Shown: in pieces, positions 1 to 9,602 of the stretch | Position numbering within the stretch: the stretch's first letter is position 1 | How the letters are laid out: each line of letters begins with the position of its first letter | Assembly: GCA_036747295.1 (NCBI GenBank) | Contig: DAIOCN010000014.1 | Location: forward strand, 8,550-72,549 | DNA from: UBA4736 sp002404015 | GTDB lineage: Bacteria; Chloroflexota; Dormibacteria; Dormibacterales; Dormibacteraceae | Direction of reading: 5' to 3' | Length of the DNA stretch: 64,000 nucleotides | Notes under the pieces: generated by a model | Seen by the model: only the letters and a program-made list of their open reading frames with translations | The model's database searches: none | What the model was told of the DNA's origin: nothing | Program-made: the position numbers and the translations under genes

Positions 1-246
1 TACACCGGCTGGCTCACGAACGGCAGCAAGTTCGACAGCTCCCGCGACCGCGGCCAACCCTTCAGCTTCGGGCTCGGCAGGGGCCAGGTCATCCGGGGCT
101 GGGACGAAGGCGTGGCCGGGATGCGAGTCGGCGGCCGCCGCAAGCTGGTGATCCCGAGCCAGCTGGGCTACGGCGAACGCGGCGTGGGCCCGATCCCACC
201 AGGCGCGACGCTCGTATTCTCGGTCGAGCTATTGGGGACCGAGTAA
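1..246 (+). CDS. FKBP-type peptidyl-prolyl cis-trans isomerase, C-terminal part
   Basis: Only the last 81 residues are in the window; the gene begins to the left. It is an FKBP domain, which catalyses cis-trans isomerisation of Xaa-Pro bonds during protein folding. Visible family marks are KFDSSRDRGQPFSFGLG, then VIRGWDEGVAGMRVGGRR, and the closing GYGERGVGPIPPGATLVF, the conserved C-terminal half of the fold. Whether it carries a signal peptide or lipobox cannot be seen. Its last 79 bases overlap the 3' end of the convergent MFS gene on the other strand. Confidence 0.9.
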   Translation, partial: YTGWLTNGSKFDSSRDRGQPFSFGLGRGQVIRGWDEGVAGMRVGGRRKLVIPSQLGYGERGVGPIPPGATLVFSVELLGTE

Positions 247-1478
247 CCCGACTCGCGCCGCCGAAGGGCCGGGATCGCGAGGGCGATCAGGGCCGCGCCC
301 AGCACGCAGACGACCCCGCCCGAAACCACGCTGAACGTGGTTGAGGTGAGCTGCGCGACCGCGCCCGCCTCCAGGTCGCCGAGCCGGGGACCGGTTGTGA
401 CGACCATGCTGTTGAAGGCGCTCATGCGGCCGCGCAGCGAGTCGGGTGCCTCCGTCTGCAGGATGGTGTGGCGGAAGATCGCGCTGAACATGTCCGAGGC
501 GCCCGCCAGGGCCAGCATCAGCAGCCCCACCCAGAAGACCGGCGCGCTGAGGCCGAAGATCGTTATCGCGAGGCCCCACCCCGCCACCGCGAGGATGATC
601 GCCAGGCCCTGGCGGCGGGCGCCCGCAACCCAGCCTGTCAGCAGCGAACCGACCAGGGCGCCGGCTCCCGGCGCCGCGTAGAGCAGCCCGAGGCCGGCCG
701 GTCCGACCCGGTACACACTGGTCGCCAGGGCCGGGAAGAGCGCCCTCGGCAGGCCGAAGATCATGGCATTGAGGTCGATGGCGAAGATGCCCACCAGCAC
801 CGGGTTCCGGGCCACGAAGCCGAGTGCCTCGGCCGGCGCCCGCCAGCCCATCACCGGACGGGGGCCGGGCAGCGGAGGCTGGGGCGAAAGCCCCCAGAGG
901 AGCAGGAACGAGGCCAGGAACAGCGAGACGTCCAGTCCGTAGGCCCACGCCAGCCCGGCTTCGGCGATCACCAATCCCGCCAGCGACGGACCCGCCACCT
1001 GAGCCAGCTGGAACAGGACCTGGACCAGGGAAAGGGCCGCCGGCAGCTGCCGGCCTGGCATCATCCGGGCCACCATCGCGGTGCGCGACGAGTGCTCAAC
1101 GGTGCTCAGGCCGGCCACCGCCCCGGCCACCAGGTAGACGAAGAGGAGGGGGGCCCGGAGGCCGATCGCACCGGCCGCGAACAGCAGGGACCCGGCCGCG
1201 ATCAATGCCTTCGTCACGATCATGACCCGGCGCCGATCGAAGCGGTCGACCAGGGTTCCCCCATACAGCCCGGCGATGACGAGGGGGACGGCCTGGAAGA
1301 GGCCGAGGACGCCCACCGCGAGCGAGGAGTGGGTCAGCAGGTAGACCTGGTAGGGGACCGCGACCATGACGATCTGGACGCCGACCATGGAGACCAGCTG
1401 GCCGAACCAGAGAAGTCGAAAGTCGCGGCTCTCACGCAGCGGCCCCACGTCCACCAGAAGGCCGCGGAGGGACGCCAC
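168..1478 (-). CDS. MFS exporter (EntS/DHA3-like)
   Basis: A 436-residue major facilitator superfamily protein with about 12 hydrophobic segments, predicted in the cytoplasmic membrane as a proton-driven drug or siderophore exporter. The N-terminus FRLLWFGQLVSMVG and the loop motif GGTLVDRFDRRRVMI (about residues 73-87) are typical of the DHA3/EntS group. The central loop carries the usual break between two six-helix halves. The start is GTG at 1478, just downstream of a perfect palindrome that overlaps a possible -10. It is divergent from the pseudokinase gene at 1595. The C-terminal 26 or so residues are polar and run into the convergent FKBP gene. The substrate cannot be deduced. Confidence 0.88.
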   Translation of the reverse strand: MASLRGLLVDVGPLRESRDFRLLWFGQLVSMVGVQIVMVAVPYQVYLLTHSSLAVGVLGLFQAVPLVIAGLYGGTLVDRFDRRRVMIVTKALIAAGSLLFAAGAIGLRAPLLFVYLVAGAVAGLSTVEHSSRTAMVARMMPGRQLPAALSLVQVLFQLAQVAGPSLAGLVIAEAGLAWAYGLDVSLFLASFLLLWGLSPQPPLPGPRPVMGWRAPAEALGFVARNPVLVGIFAIDLNAMIFGLPRALFPALATSVYRVGPAGLGLLYAAPGAGALVGSLLTGWVAGARRQGLAIILAVAGWGLAITIFGLSAPVFWVGLLMLALAGASDMFSAIFRHTILQTEAPDSLRGRMSAFNSMVVTTGPRLGDLEAGAVAQLTSTTFSVVSGGVVCVLGAALIALAIPALRRRESGYSVPNSSTENTSVAPGGIGPTPRSP

Positions 1479-1484
1479 GCGGGC

Positions 1485-1537
1485 GATTCTGGCAGAATCC
1501 CAAATCCGCTTGACCGGGTGTCAGTTTTCCGTATCGT
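1485..1537. promoter_or_regulatory. Divergent promoter region with operator-like palindrome
   Basis: GATTCTG-G-CAGAATC is a perfect 7+1+7 palindrome at 1485-1499, directly upstream of the GTG of the MFS gene. Read on the minus strand, its CAGAAT half ends 7 nt before that GTG and could be the -10. On the plus strand TTGACC (1510-1515), 16 nt, TATCGT (1532-1537) is a plausible sigma70-type promoter for the pseudokinase gene. A local regulator binding here could control both, but no adjacent regulator gene is seen. Confidence 0.45.
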
Positions 1538-1594
1538 TGGGGTATCAAAAGACGGGTACCGCGAATCCAGGTCGCCAGCCCCTGGATCGACGAG

Positions 1595-2944
1595 ATGCCG
1601 GAGCTGGTCGAGCCTCTCGACAAAGGTCGTGACGACATCTGGCGAGCCCGCCTCGCGAACGGCCACGAGGTGCTGGCCGAGCGCGCGCCCGGCGACGTAC
1701 CGGAGGAGGCCCGGCGGCTGGCGGACCTCTCCTCCCCACACCTGGTACGGCTGCTCGGAGCGGCCAGCCGCGACGGCCAGAGCTGGCTGATCTGGGAGCC
1801 CGACGGCGGACTCCCGCTCTCGCTGCTCCTGAACACCTATTCCCTCACGCCCGGCCAGGCCGTCGCCGCGATCAGCGGCGTGCTCGCCGGCCTCGCCGCG
1901 CTGCAGGCCGCCGGCCGCGGCCACGGCGCCATCGCGTCGGGCAATGTGCTGGTGGGCCGCGGCGGTTCGGTCCGCCTGGTCGGTTTCGCCGGCCCGCGAA
2001 GCTCTCCCGCGGAGGACCTCCAAGCGGCCGGCGCCCTCGCCTGCTCCCTGCTGGGGATCCCCATCGTGAGCGGTCAGAAGCTGCACCGGGCCGAGAGCTG
2101 GACGCCGGCACTGGCGGTGCAGTCGCGGGCGCTGGCCGGCGGCCGCATGGGCGCGGACGCGGCTCTGGCGCTGGGCCTGATGCAGGACTCGGCCGGCCGC
2201 CTGGCGGCGCCCGAGAACCTCGAGCACAGCCGGCACCAGCTGGCCGCGATGGCCGCTCAGCCCGGCGGGCCCGGGGCGGACGCCGCCCGGAAAGTAGTGC
2301 CGCTGCCGGCCCGTCTGCGCCCCTCCAACCCGCCTGCTCCCCGGCCGGCCGTTATCGTCCCCGCCCGGCCGATGCAGCACAGCGCCTGGGCCCTGAGTCA
2401 GCACCGGGCGCCTGACGAGCGCCGTTGGGGACCGGCCGCCGCGGTGCTGGCGGCCGGCCTCGGCCTGGTCGTGCTGACCCTCGTCTGGCTGGCGGGATTC
2501 TCGCACCGCTCCCCGCTCGCCGCGTTGCCGGCTACCCACACCCAGGCAACCGCCGCGCCGGCTCCAGCGCCCACCAGGAACCCCGCCACCCCCGCGCCGA
2601 CCGCGGCCGGGATTCCGGCCAGCGCGGGCGACGTCCAGGCGGTGAAGATGACCCCAGAGGGCCAATGCGCGCCGGGCGCCGCCTGCAGCATCCGCGTGGA
2701 CCTCACCTTGAACCGGCTGCCGGCCTCCGAGGCGGTGAGCTACGTGTTCGACATCAAGGATCGCTGCACCGGCGCGACCAGCGAGGTGGGTGGTTCCTCG
2801 ATCCCGGCCCAGCAGGGCTGGACCTCGGCCTGGGGCGTCAGCCAGGTGACGCTGCCGGCTGCGCGCGCGCTCGACGTGGTCGCGGTCACCACGGCGCCGG
2901 CCAGGGCGGCCTCGCCTCCCCTGACAGTCGGCGCCGGCTGCTAG
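1595..2944 (+). CDS. Membrane-anchored pseudokinase (Ser/Thr kinase-like domain, TM, extracellular domain)
   Basis: 449 residues. Residues 1-215 resemble the Hanks-type Ser/Thr kinase fold seen in actinobacterial PknB-like proteins. The catalytic landmarks are lost: the HRD...N loop reads HGAIASGNVLV (110-120) with Ala112 in place of the catalytic Asp, the DFG position reads GFA (130-132), and no VAIK lysine is visible (EVLAER). A proline-rich linker (240-275) is followed by one transmembrane helix (281-302), an Ala/Thr/Pro-rich stalk and a C-terminal extracellular domain with three or four cysteines. I infer a non-catalytic scaffold or sensor in the membrane, perhaps tied to wall or export functions. 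It is divergent from the MFS gene and its stop overlaps the convergent DUF1330 stop by 4 nt. Confidence 0.7.
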   Translation: MPELVEPLDKGRDDIWRARLANGHEVLAERAPGDVPEEARRLADLSSPHLVRLLGAASRDGQSWLIWEPDGGLPLSLLLNTYSLTPGQAVAAISGVLAGLAALQAAGRGHGAIASGNVLVGRGGSVRLVGFAGPRSSPAEDLQAAGALACSLLGIPIVSGQKLHRAESWTPALAVQSRALAGGRMGADAALALGLMQDSAGRLAAPENLEHSRHQLAAMAAQPGGPGADAARKVVPLPARLRPSNPPAPRPAVIVPARPMQHSAWALSQHRAPDERRWGPAAAVLAAGLGLVVLTLVWLAGFSHRSPLAALPATHTQATAAPAPAPTRNPATPAPTAAGIPASAGDVQAVKMTPEGQCAPGAACSIRVDLTLNRLPASEAVSYVFDIKDRCTGATSEVGGSSIPAQQGWTSAWGVSQVTLPAARALDVVAVTTAPARAASPPLTVGAGC

Positions 2945-3231
2945 CCGGCTCCTTCGACGAACACCAGGTCGCTGTCGGCCGATCGCTGGCGGCGTCCCAG
3001 GATCGCCTGGTACTCGTCGGACTCGTAGAAGGCGCGCGCCGCGTCCATCGAGTCGAACTCCAGCACAACCAGCCGGGACGGCGACCAGTCGCCCTCTTTT
3101 CGCGTGACCTGGCCGCCGCGGACGAGGTAGCGGCCGCCATGACGCTCCACGACGGCAGTCGCCAGGGCGCCGTAGGCGGCGAACTCGGCGGGGTCCTTCA
3201 CCCGGATGTCGGCGATCAGGTAGGCAGCCAT
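2941..3231 (-). CDS. DUF1330 family protein
   Basis: A 96-residue cytoplasmic protein of the DUF1330 family (dimeric alpha/beta ferredoxin-like fold, function unsettled). Recognised from the opening AAYLIADIRVKDPAEFAAY, the GGRYLVRGG turn, the LVVLEFDSMDAARAFYES segment and the final YQAILGRRQRSADSDLVFVEG. It is last in a probable minus-strand cluster HTH-amidase-globin-DUF1330, 23 nt after the globin stop. TACCAT, 6 nt before the ATG, could also be a -10 for a leaderless transcript. No catalytic claim can be made. Confidence 0.8.
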   Translation of the reverse strand: MAAYLIADIRVKDPAEFAAYGALATAVVERHGGRYLVRGGQVTRKEGDWSPSRLVVLEFDSMDAARAFYESDEYQAILGRRQRSADSDLVFVEGAG

Positions 3232-3254
3232 CGGACGATGGTAGGCGAGCGGCG

Positions 3255-3623
3255 TCAGAGAGTGTTGATCATCGAGGTCGAGGCCGCGTCGAAGTAGCGA
3301 AGCAGCGCTTCTCTGACCTCCGGCTGGAAGTCCAGCGAATCGACCGCCTCCGTCATGTGCCCGAACCAGGCGTCGCGCTCTTCCTGGCCGATCCTGAAGG
3401 GCGCGTGGCGGAGGCGGAGGCGGGGATGGCCGCGCTGCTCGCTGTACGTGCCCGGGCCGCCCCAGTACTGCATCAGAAAGAGGCCCAGGCGCTCCGAGGC
3501 GCCGCTCAAGTCGGCCTCCGGGTAGAGGGGCCGCAGCAGGAGATCGCCGGCCACGCTGGCGTAAAAGCGGTCTACCAGCGCCCGGAACCCGGCCTCGCCG
3601 CCCATCGCCTCGTAAACCGTCAT
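3255..3623 (-). CDS. glbO: Truncated haemoglobin, group II (trHbO-like)
   Basis: A 122-residue 2-on-2 globin binding haem in the cytoplasm. Group II truncated globins bind O2 and NO and are linked to respiration or to detoxification of reactive nitrogen and oxygen. The proximal histidine is His73 in RLRLRHAPF, preceded by the typical GHPRLR; Tyr21 sits at the B10 position and Trp86 at G8, as in trHbO. The ATG is 6 nt after the amidase stop, so the two are probably co-transcribed. Length is normal for the family. Confidence 0.9.
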   Translation of the reverse strand: MTVYEAMGGEAGFRALVDRFYASVAGDLLLRPLYPEADLSGASERLGLFLMQYWGGPGTYSEQRGHPRLRLRHAPFRIGQEERDAWFGHMTEAVDSLDFQPEVREALLRYFDAASTSMINTL

Positions 3624-3629
3624 AGCCGT

Positions 3630-5165
<1,536 letters not shown>

Positions 5166-5179
5166 AACCAAGCCGCGAG

Positions 5180-5500
5180 TCAGGCCTGTGGGCGCCGCTC
5201 CCCGGCTCGCTTGAGCGCCTGGTCGAGCAGGCCGCGAAGCTCTGCCCGCTCGGCGCCGGCCAGCTCGAGCTGCTTCAGCAGGGAGGCCAGCACGCCGGCC
5301 AGCCGGTCCCGTTCGGCCCGTACCTCCGCCAGCAGGTCGTCGTCCAGGCGGCGGTCCGGCCGCCGGGCGGCCTCGGGCAGGCTGACCATCGTCTTCCGCC
5401 CGACCTGGCGGCCGGCCAGCTCACCGGACTTCAGCCGGCGCCGGATGGTGTCGACGCTGACTCCGAGCCGCGAGGCGGCCTCGGAGAGCGAGACCTCCAA
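5180..5500 (-). CDS. Small helix-turn-helix (excisionase/MerR-like) protein with coiled-coil tail
   Basis: 106 residues. The first 45 form a winged-HTH of the excisionase/MerR type: SLSEAASRLGVSVDTIRRRL followed by SGELAGRQVGRKTMV. The rest (about 53-100) is rich in Leu, Glu, Arg and Ala in heptad-like spacing and is probably a coiled coil for dimerisation. The start is TTG at 5500. No other phage gene is close, so I read it as a small transcription factor, possibly controlling the amidase-globin cluster that follows on the same strand; that target is inference. Confidence 0.7.
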   Translation of the reverse strand: MEVSLSEAASRLGVSVDTIRRRLKSGELAGRQVGRKTMVSLPEAARRPDRRLDDDLLAEVRAERDRLAGVLASLLKQLELAGAERAELRGLLDQALKRAGERRPQA

Positions 5501-5716
5501 TGACTAAAACGGTCCGGAGACGCCGCCATGCCGGGCGTTCTGGACCGATACCTCGAGATCGGGTTCCCCACCGTCGGAGCCCCCTGCACAACGCGTCACG
5601 TCCCCTACCACGTCACCTTGCCGCACCTCCACTGAACCCTGCCAGCGCCAGAGACTAGCACGGCCACTGCAAATGTCAAGCACTTGCGTAGCAAATGCAT
5701 GGCAACGCGACCGCAA

Positions 5717-7720
5717 CTAGATCGGTTCGAGTTCGGGGAGGGGCTCTCCGGTGTAGGCGGCGGCCTGCATGCTGAACAGGCGCGCGTAGCGGCCACCGAG
5801 CCGCATGAGCTCCTGGTGGGTGCCCTCTTCGATCAGCTTGCCTTCCTCGATAAAGAGGATCCGGTCGGCCTGGCGGACCGTCGAGAAGCGGTGCGAGATG
5901 TAGACGGCGGTGCGGCCCTTGCTGAGCGCCCGCAGACGCTCGAACAGGTCGAACTCGGCCTGGGCGTCGAGCGCGGAGGTAGGCTCGTCGAGGACCAGGA
6001 TCCGGGCGTCGCGCATGAAGGCGCGTGAGAGCGCGATCTTCTGCCACTCACCCCCCGACAGATTCACGCCCCGGTCGAACCACTTGCCCAGTGGAGTGTC
6101 GTAGCCGAGCGCCATCTCCTCGATCAGGGGCGCCGCGCCGCCCTTCCGGGCCGCCTGCTGGACCTTGGCCTGGTTCTCCAGGTCGGCCAGCTCGCCCAGG
6201 CCGATATTCTCGGCCGCCGTCGCCTGGTAGGCGACGTAGTCCTGGAACATGGCTGCGATCACCGAGCGCAGCTCGTCGGGGTCGTAGTCGCGGATGTCGT
6301 TGCCGTCGAGCAGGATCCGGCCCGCCTGGGGGTCGTACAGCCGGCACAGCAGCTTGATCAGGGTGGTCTTCCCGGCCCCGTTGCGGCCGACCACCGCGAT
6401 GGTCTCGCCCGGTGCGATGGTGAAACTGACGTCCTGCAGGGCGACCGCCCCTGAGCCCGGGTAGCTGAAGGAGACGTGTTCGAAGCGCACTTCGCCCCGG
6501 AGTGGATTGGGCAGCGGGATCAGGTCGGCGGGCACCGGCAGCGACGGCTTCATCTGGAGCAGCTCGTAGAGGTTGCTCAGGTAGAGGTTGTGCTCGTACA
6601 TGCCGCTGAAGCCGCTGAGCAGGCCCTGGATCGAGCCCTGGACCGAGCTGGCCGCGGCGGTGTAGAGGGTGAGGTCGCCGATCGAGAGCTTGCCCATCAC
6701 CGCCTGGAGAGCGACGTACAGGTAGGTGAGGGAACCGACCAGCGTCGTGATCGTGCCCCAGGCGAAGCCGACCAGGTAGCGGGCCACCACGTTGCGGCGC
6801 TGGCGGTCGTACCACACCTGCGAGAGCAGCCGAAACCGCTCGATGAAGTAGCCGCCGAGGCCGAAGATCTTGACCTCCTTGGCGAACGAGTCGGTGGTGA
6901 CCAGCGTCGTCAGGTAGGTCATCCGGCGCCGCATCGGCGAGCTCCAGCGGGCGATGTTGTAGCCCCGCCAGCCGTAGCGGGTGTCGGCGATGAAGGAGGG
7001 GATCGGCGAGACCAGGGCGACCAGCGCCAGGAACGGGCTGAGCGCGAGCAGGACGGCGATCATGGTGGCGAAGGTGATCGTGGTCTGGCCCAGGCCGAAT
7101 GCGGTCGAGATCATGCCGACCGGCCGGTTGGCGGCCTCGGTCTGAGCCCGCCGGAGCAGGTCGTAGGAGACGGACTCCTCGAAGAAGGGCAGGTCCAGCT
7201 CGGCCGCCTTCTGCATCACCAGGAGCGAGATCTGCATCGTGACTCGCTCCTGGAGCAGCTGCTGGGTGATGTTGCGGACCGTGCCGAGCAGCGAGGTGAA
7301 GGCGTAGATCGCGAACTGGATCACGGCCAGAGCGACGATCACCCCGATCGCGCTGGACGTCCAGGTGAAGAACGGCAGTGCCAGCGTCCCGGTGTCGGGC
7401 AGCTTCTGGGCGTGGACCAGGATCGCGTGGAGGACCGCGTTGATCAGGTACTTGGCCGTGAGCGCGGTCAGGACCGGGACGACGCCCGAGAGCACCGTCG
7501 CCAGCCCCAGGCCGATCGTCAGGGCGGGACTGGCCTGCCAGACCAGGCGGAGCACCCGCGGCAGCCCGGCCAGGGTGCCGGCGACCGACTGGCGGAGGCG
7601 CCGGAACCGCGAGCGGAGGTCCTTCGGCTCAGGCTCCTCGACCGGCTCCTCGAGGTCGGCCGCGCCGCTCAGCCCGCTCTTCGGGCTCTTGGCCTGGACC
7701 TCCGTGAACCAGTGCATCAT
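5717..7720 (-). CDS. ABC exporter, fused permease and ATPase (ABCB type)
   Basis: 667-residue half-transporter: six hydrophobic segments in residues about 70-360, then one nucleotide-binding domain. ATPase motifs are intact: Walker A VVGRNGAGKTTL (near 443), Q-loop MFQDY, signature NLSGGEWQK (near 551), Walker B ILVLDEPTSALD (near 572) and H-loop ISHRFSTVRQ. It should work as a homodimer in the cytoplasmic membrane, exporting lipid, peptide or drug. It starts at ATGATG (7720); an AAGGAG sits too far upstream (17 nt) to decide the start. It appears monocistronic, with 216 nt to the HTH gene downstream and a divergent membrane protein gene upstream. Confidence 0.92.
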   Translation of the reverse strand: MMHWFTEVQAKSPKSGLSGAADLEEPVEEPEPKDLRSRFRRLRQSVAGTLAGLPRVLRLVWQASPALTIGLGLATVLSGVVPVLTALTAKYLINAVLHAILVHAQKLPDTGTLALPFFTWTSSAIGVIVALAVIQFAIYAFTSLLGTVRNITQQLLQERVTMQISLLVMQKAAELDLPFFEESVSYDLLRRAQTEAANRPVGMISTAFGLGQTTITFATMIAVLLALSPFLALVALVSPIPSFIADTRYGWRGYNIARWSSPMRRRMTYLTTLVTTDSFAKEVKIFGLGGYFIERFRLLSQVWYDRQRRNVVARYLVGFAWGTITTLVGSLTYLYVALQAVMGKLSIGDLTLYTAAASSVQGSIQGLLSGFSGMYEHNLYLSNLYELLQMKPSLPVPADLIPLPNPLRGEVRFEHVSFSYPGSGAVALQDVSFTIAPGETIAVVGRNGAGKTTLIKLLCRLYDPQAGRILLDGNDIRDYDPDELRSVIAAMFQDYVAYQATAAENIGLGELADLENQAKVQQAARKGGAAPLIEEMALGYDTPLGKWFDRGVNLSGGEWQKIALSRAFMRDARILVLDEPTSALDAQAEFDLFERLRALSKGRTAVYISHRFSTVRQADRILFIEEGKLIEEGTHQELMRLGGRYARLFSMQAAAYTGEPLPELEPI

Positions 7721-7838
7721 CGCGCGATCATGCCCATCTCCTTAGGTTTCCGAACATCACCTGGGGCTTGATCCTTCCGCGCTGGCCGTTACAGTTGCGG
7801 GCGGCATTGGCAAGCCGGATTCAGGAAGGAGGCACGGT

Positions 7839-8243
7839 ATGAGGAAGAAGCTCCTCACCGCTGCGATGTTGATGTTCGGCGGGATCCTGATTCTGGGTGC
7901 GGTGGTCAGCGTCCTCCCCACCTCGCTGGTCCCGGTCGACGCAGCCGTCGGCAGCAACGCCTCGGTCGCGGCGGGAGCGCTCGGAATCGGCATCTGCGTG
8001 GCCGCAGTCGACCCTGTCACGAACATCTCATGGGTGCGGATCTCGATCCTCTACGCGCTGCTGGTCGTCGTTTACCAGGTGGTCGCCCACTTCGCCCTCG
8101 GCCTGTCGATCGCAATCCTGCCCATCGGGGTCGGGCTCTTCTTCGCGGTCCTGATGATCGCCCTCTACCCTTCGCGGGAGTCGCTGACCCCGCCCGTCAA
8201 CCGGCCGGCCGGCCACCGCCGCTGGCTCGACCCGGACTACTAG
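7839..8243 (+). CDS. Small four-helix membrane protein of unknown function
   Basis: 134 residues with about four transmembrane segments (near 8-28, 42-60, 69-88 and 90-110) and a short polar C-terminal tail ending in a WLDPDY-type sequence. A strong Shine-Dalgarno AAGGAGG (7826-7832) lies 6 nt before the ATG, unusual here because most genes lack one. I do not recognise the family. It is divergent from the ABC exporter and converges with the sugar dehydrogenase lipoprotein gene (5 nt apart at the stops). Confidence 0.7.
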   Translation: MRKKLLTAAMLMFGGILILGAVVSVLPTSLVPVDAAVGSNASVAAGALGIGICVAAVDPVTNISWVRISILYALLVVVYQVVAHFALGLSIAILPIGVGLFFAVLMIALYPSRESLTPPVNRPAGHRRWLDPDY

Positions 8244-8248
8244 CAGGG

Positions 8249-9418
8249 CTATGCCGGGCAGAGCTTGAGGACGCGGTCGTCGCTGGGACCGGGGGACCCG
8301 CGTCCGTCACGGTTGGTGGTCAGCGTGTAGAGGCAGCCGTCGGGGCCGGCGACCGCGTCCCGGAGCCGGCCCTGGCCCTGCAGCGTGATCTCCTGGCTCG
8401 TAACCCGCGTCGGGTCGGCGGCGTCCACCACGAAGCGGCGCAGCGCCTGTCCGCGCAGCTCGCTGACGATCAGGGTCGGCTGCTCGTCCTTGCTCGGCGC
8501 GAAGAAGGTCATCCCGCTGGGCGCCCAGGTGTCGGTGCCGCTCTCCGCCATCGGGCCGGTCCGGTTAGGCAGGCTGCCCTGGGCGTAGGGGGTGCGGGTC
8601 CCCGCCGCCCACGCCGGCCATCCGTAGAAGGCGCCCTGCTGGACCAGGTCCACCTCGTCGTGGCAGCACGGCAGCAGGTCGCCGGTGGGGCCGTTGTTGC
8701 TGGCGTAGAGGTGACCCGAGAGATCGAAGGCGATGCCCTGCGGGTTGCGGAAGCCCCAGGCGAAGACCTCCCGGCCAGTACCGTCCTCGTGAAGCCGGAG
8801 GATCTTCCCGCTCAGGTTGCTGGGGTCGGCCGCCCGTGAGGCCACGTAGCCCTCCCCGGTCGTGACGTACAGGAAGCCGTCGGGGCCGAGCTTGAGGCGG
8901 CCGCCGAAGTGGTAGCAGGTGCCGCCCGGGATGCCGTCCAGGACCACCTGCTCCCCGCTCAGCGTGTTGCCGGACATCGTGAAGCGGGAGACGCGGTTGG
9001 TATTTCCGCCGGCCCCTCGATATGTGTAGTACAGGAAGGCGTTGGGCTCGTGGAGGGCGATGCCCAGGAGCCCGCTCTCGCAGCCCGGCGAGCTTACGAC
9101 GCTCAGCGTGAGGGCCGGGTTGGGCAGCAGCTGGCCGTCCCTGATGACGCGGACTCGGCCGTCCCGCTCGGTCAGCCAGGCGCTGCCGTCCTTGGCGAAG
9201 TCGATCGCCCAGGGCGCGACCAGGCCGGAAGCGACCGTCGACAGGGTCAGGTTCAGGGCCCCGGCTGGCTTCAGCGGCGGGGTCGGCGTGGGCGCCGGCG
9301 TTGGCGTGGCGCTGGCGCTCGCCTGCGGTCGCGCGCTGGCCGCCGGCCTGGGCGTCGTGCCCGACGTGCAGGCCGCCAGCACGAGCACTCCCAGCAACCC
9401 GAGCGTGGCCGTTCTCAT
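8249..9418 (-). CDS. PQQ-dependent sugar dehydrogenase-like lipoprotein (Gdh/sorbosone dehydrogenase family)
   Basis: About 389 residues. A lipoprotein signal peptide with lipobox VLVLAAC (from MRTATLGLLG) is followed by an Ala/Ser/Thr/Pro linker (about 20-50) and a six-bladed beta-propeller of the soluble glucose dehydrogenase / aldose sugar dehydrogenase family. Family marks: VASGLVAPWAIDFAKDGSAWLTERDGRVRVI, GLLGIALHEPN, YYTYRG, HFGGRLKLGPDGFLYVTTGEG, SGKILRLHEDGTG, GFRNPQGIAFD. Such enzymes oxidise aldoses outside the cytoplasm with PQQ when available; no PQQ synthesis genes are in the window. The ATG at 9418 gives a better signal peptide than the upstream GTG at 9433. Confidence 0.85.
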   Translation of the reverse strand: MRTATLGLLGVLVLAACTSGTTPRPAASARPQASASATPTPAPTPTPPLKPAGALNLTLSTVASGLVAPWAIDFAKDGSAWLTERDGRVRVIRDGQLLPNPALTLSVVSSPGCESGLLGIALHEPNAFLYYTYRGAGGNTNRVSRFTMSGNTLSGEQVVLDGIPGGTCYHFGGRLKLGPDGFLYVTTGEGYVASRAADPSNLSGKILRLHEDGTGREVFAWGFRNPQGIAFDLSGHLYASNNGPTGDLLPCCHDEVDLVQQGAFYGWPAWAAGTRTPYAQGSLPNRTGPMAESGTDTWAPSGMTFFAPSKDEQPTLIVSELRGQALRRFVVDAADPTRVTSQEITLQGQGRLRDAVAGPDGCLYTLTTNRDGRGSPGPSDDRVLKLCPA

Positions 9419-9602
9419 GCCGATTTGACGCACCTCTCGCCGAACGCTACGTTAAGGCGCGGATTGCGCCCGACAGTGGTCGACCGGCCCAGAGGGCCGG
9501 CTGGTCGCGCGGTTCGGGCCAGGTGATCGGGCACCAGAGGGGGTTGGGGGATGCGCACTCTTTCGAGTTCAGCGAATGCCGAACGGCTGGAGGCCAGGGC
9601 TC

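Noticed and set aside
5501..5716. Small gene between the HTH and ABC exporter genes
   Set aside because: The open frames here (up to 70 codons) show no domain or start signal; treated as intergenic.
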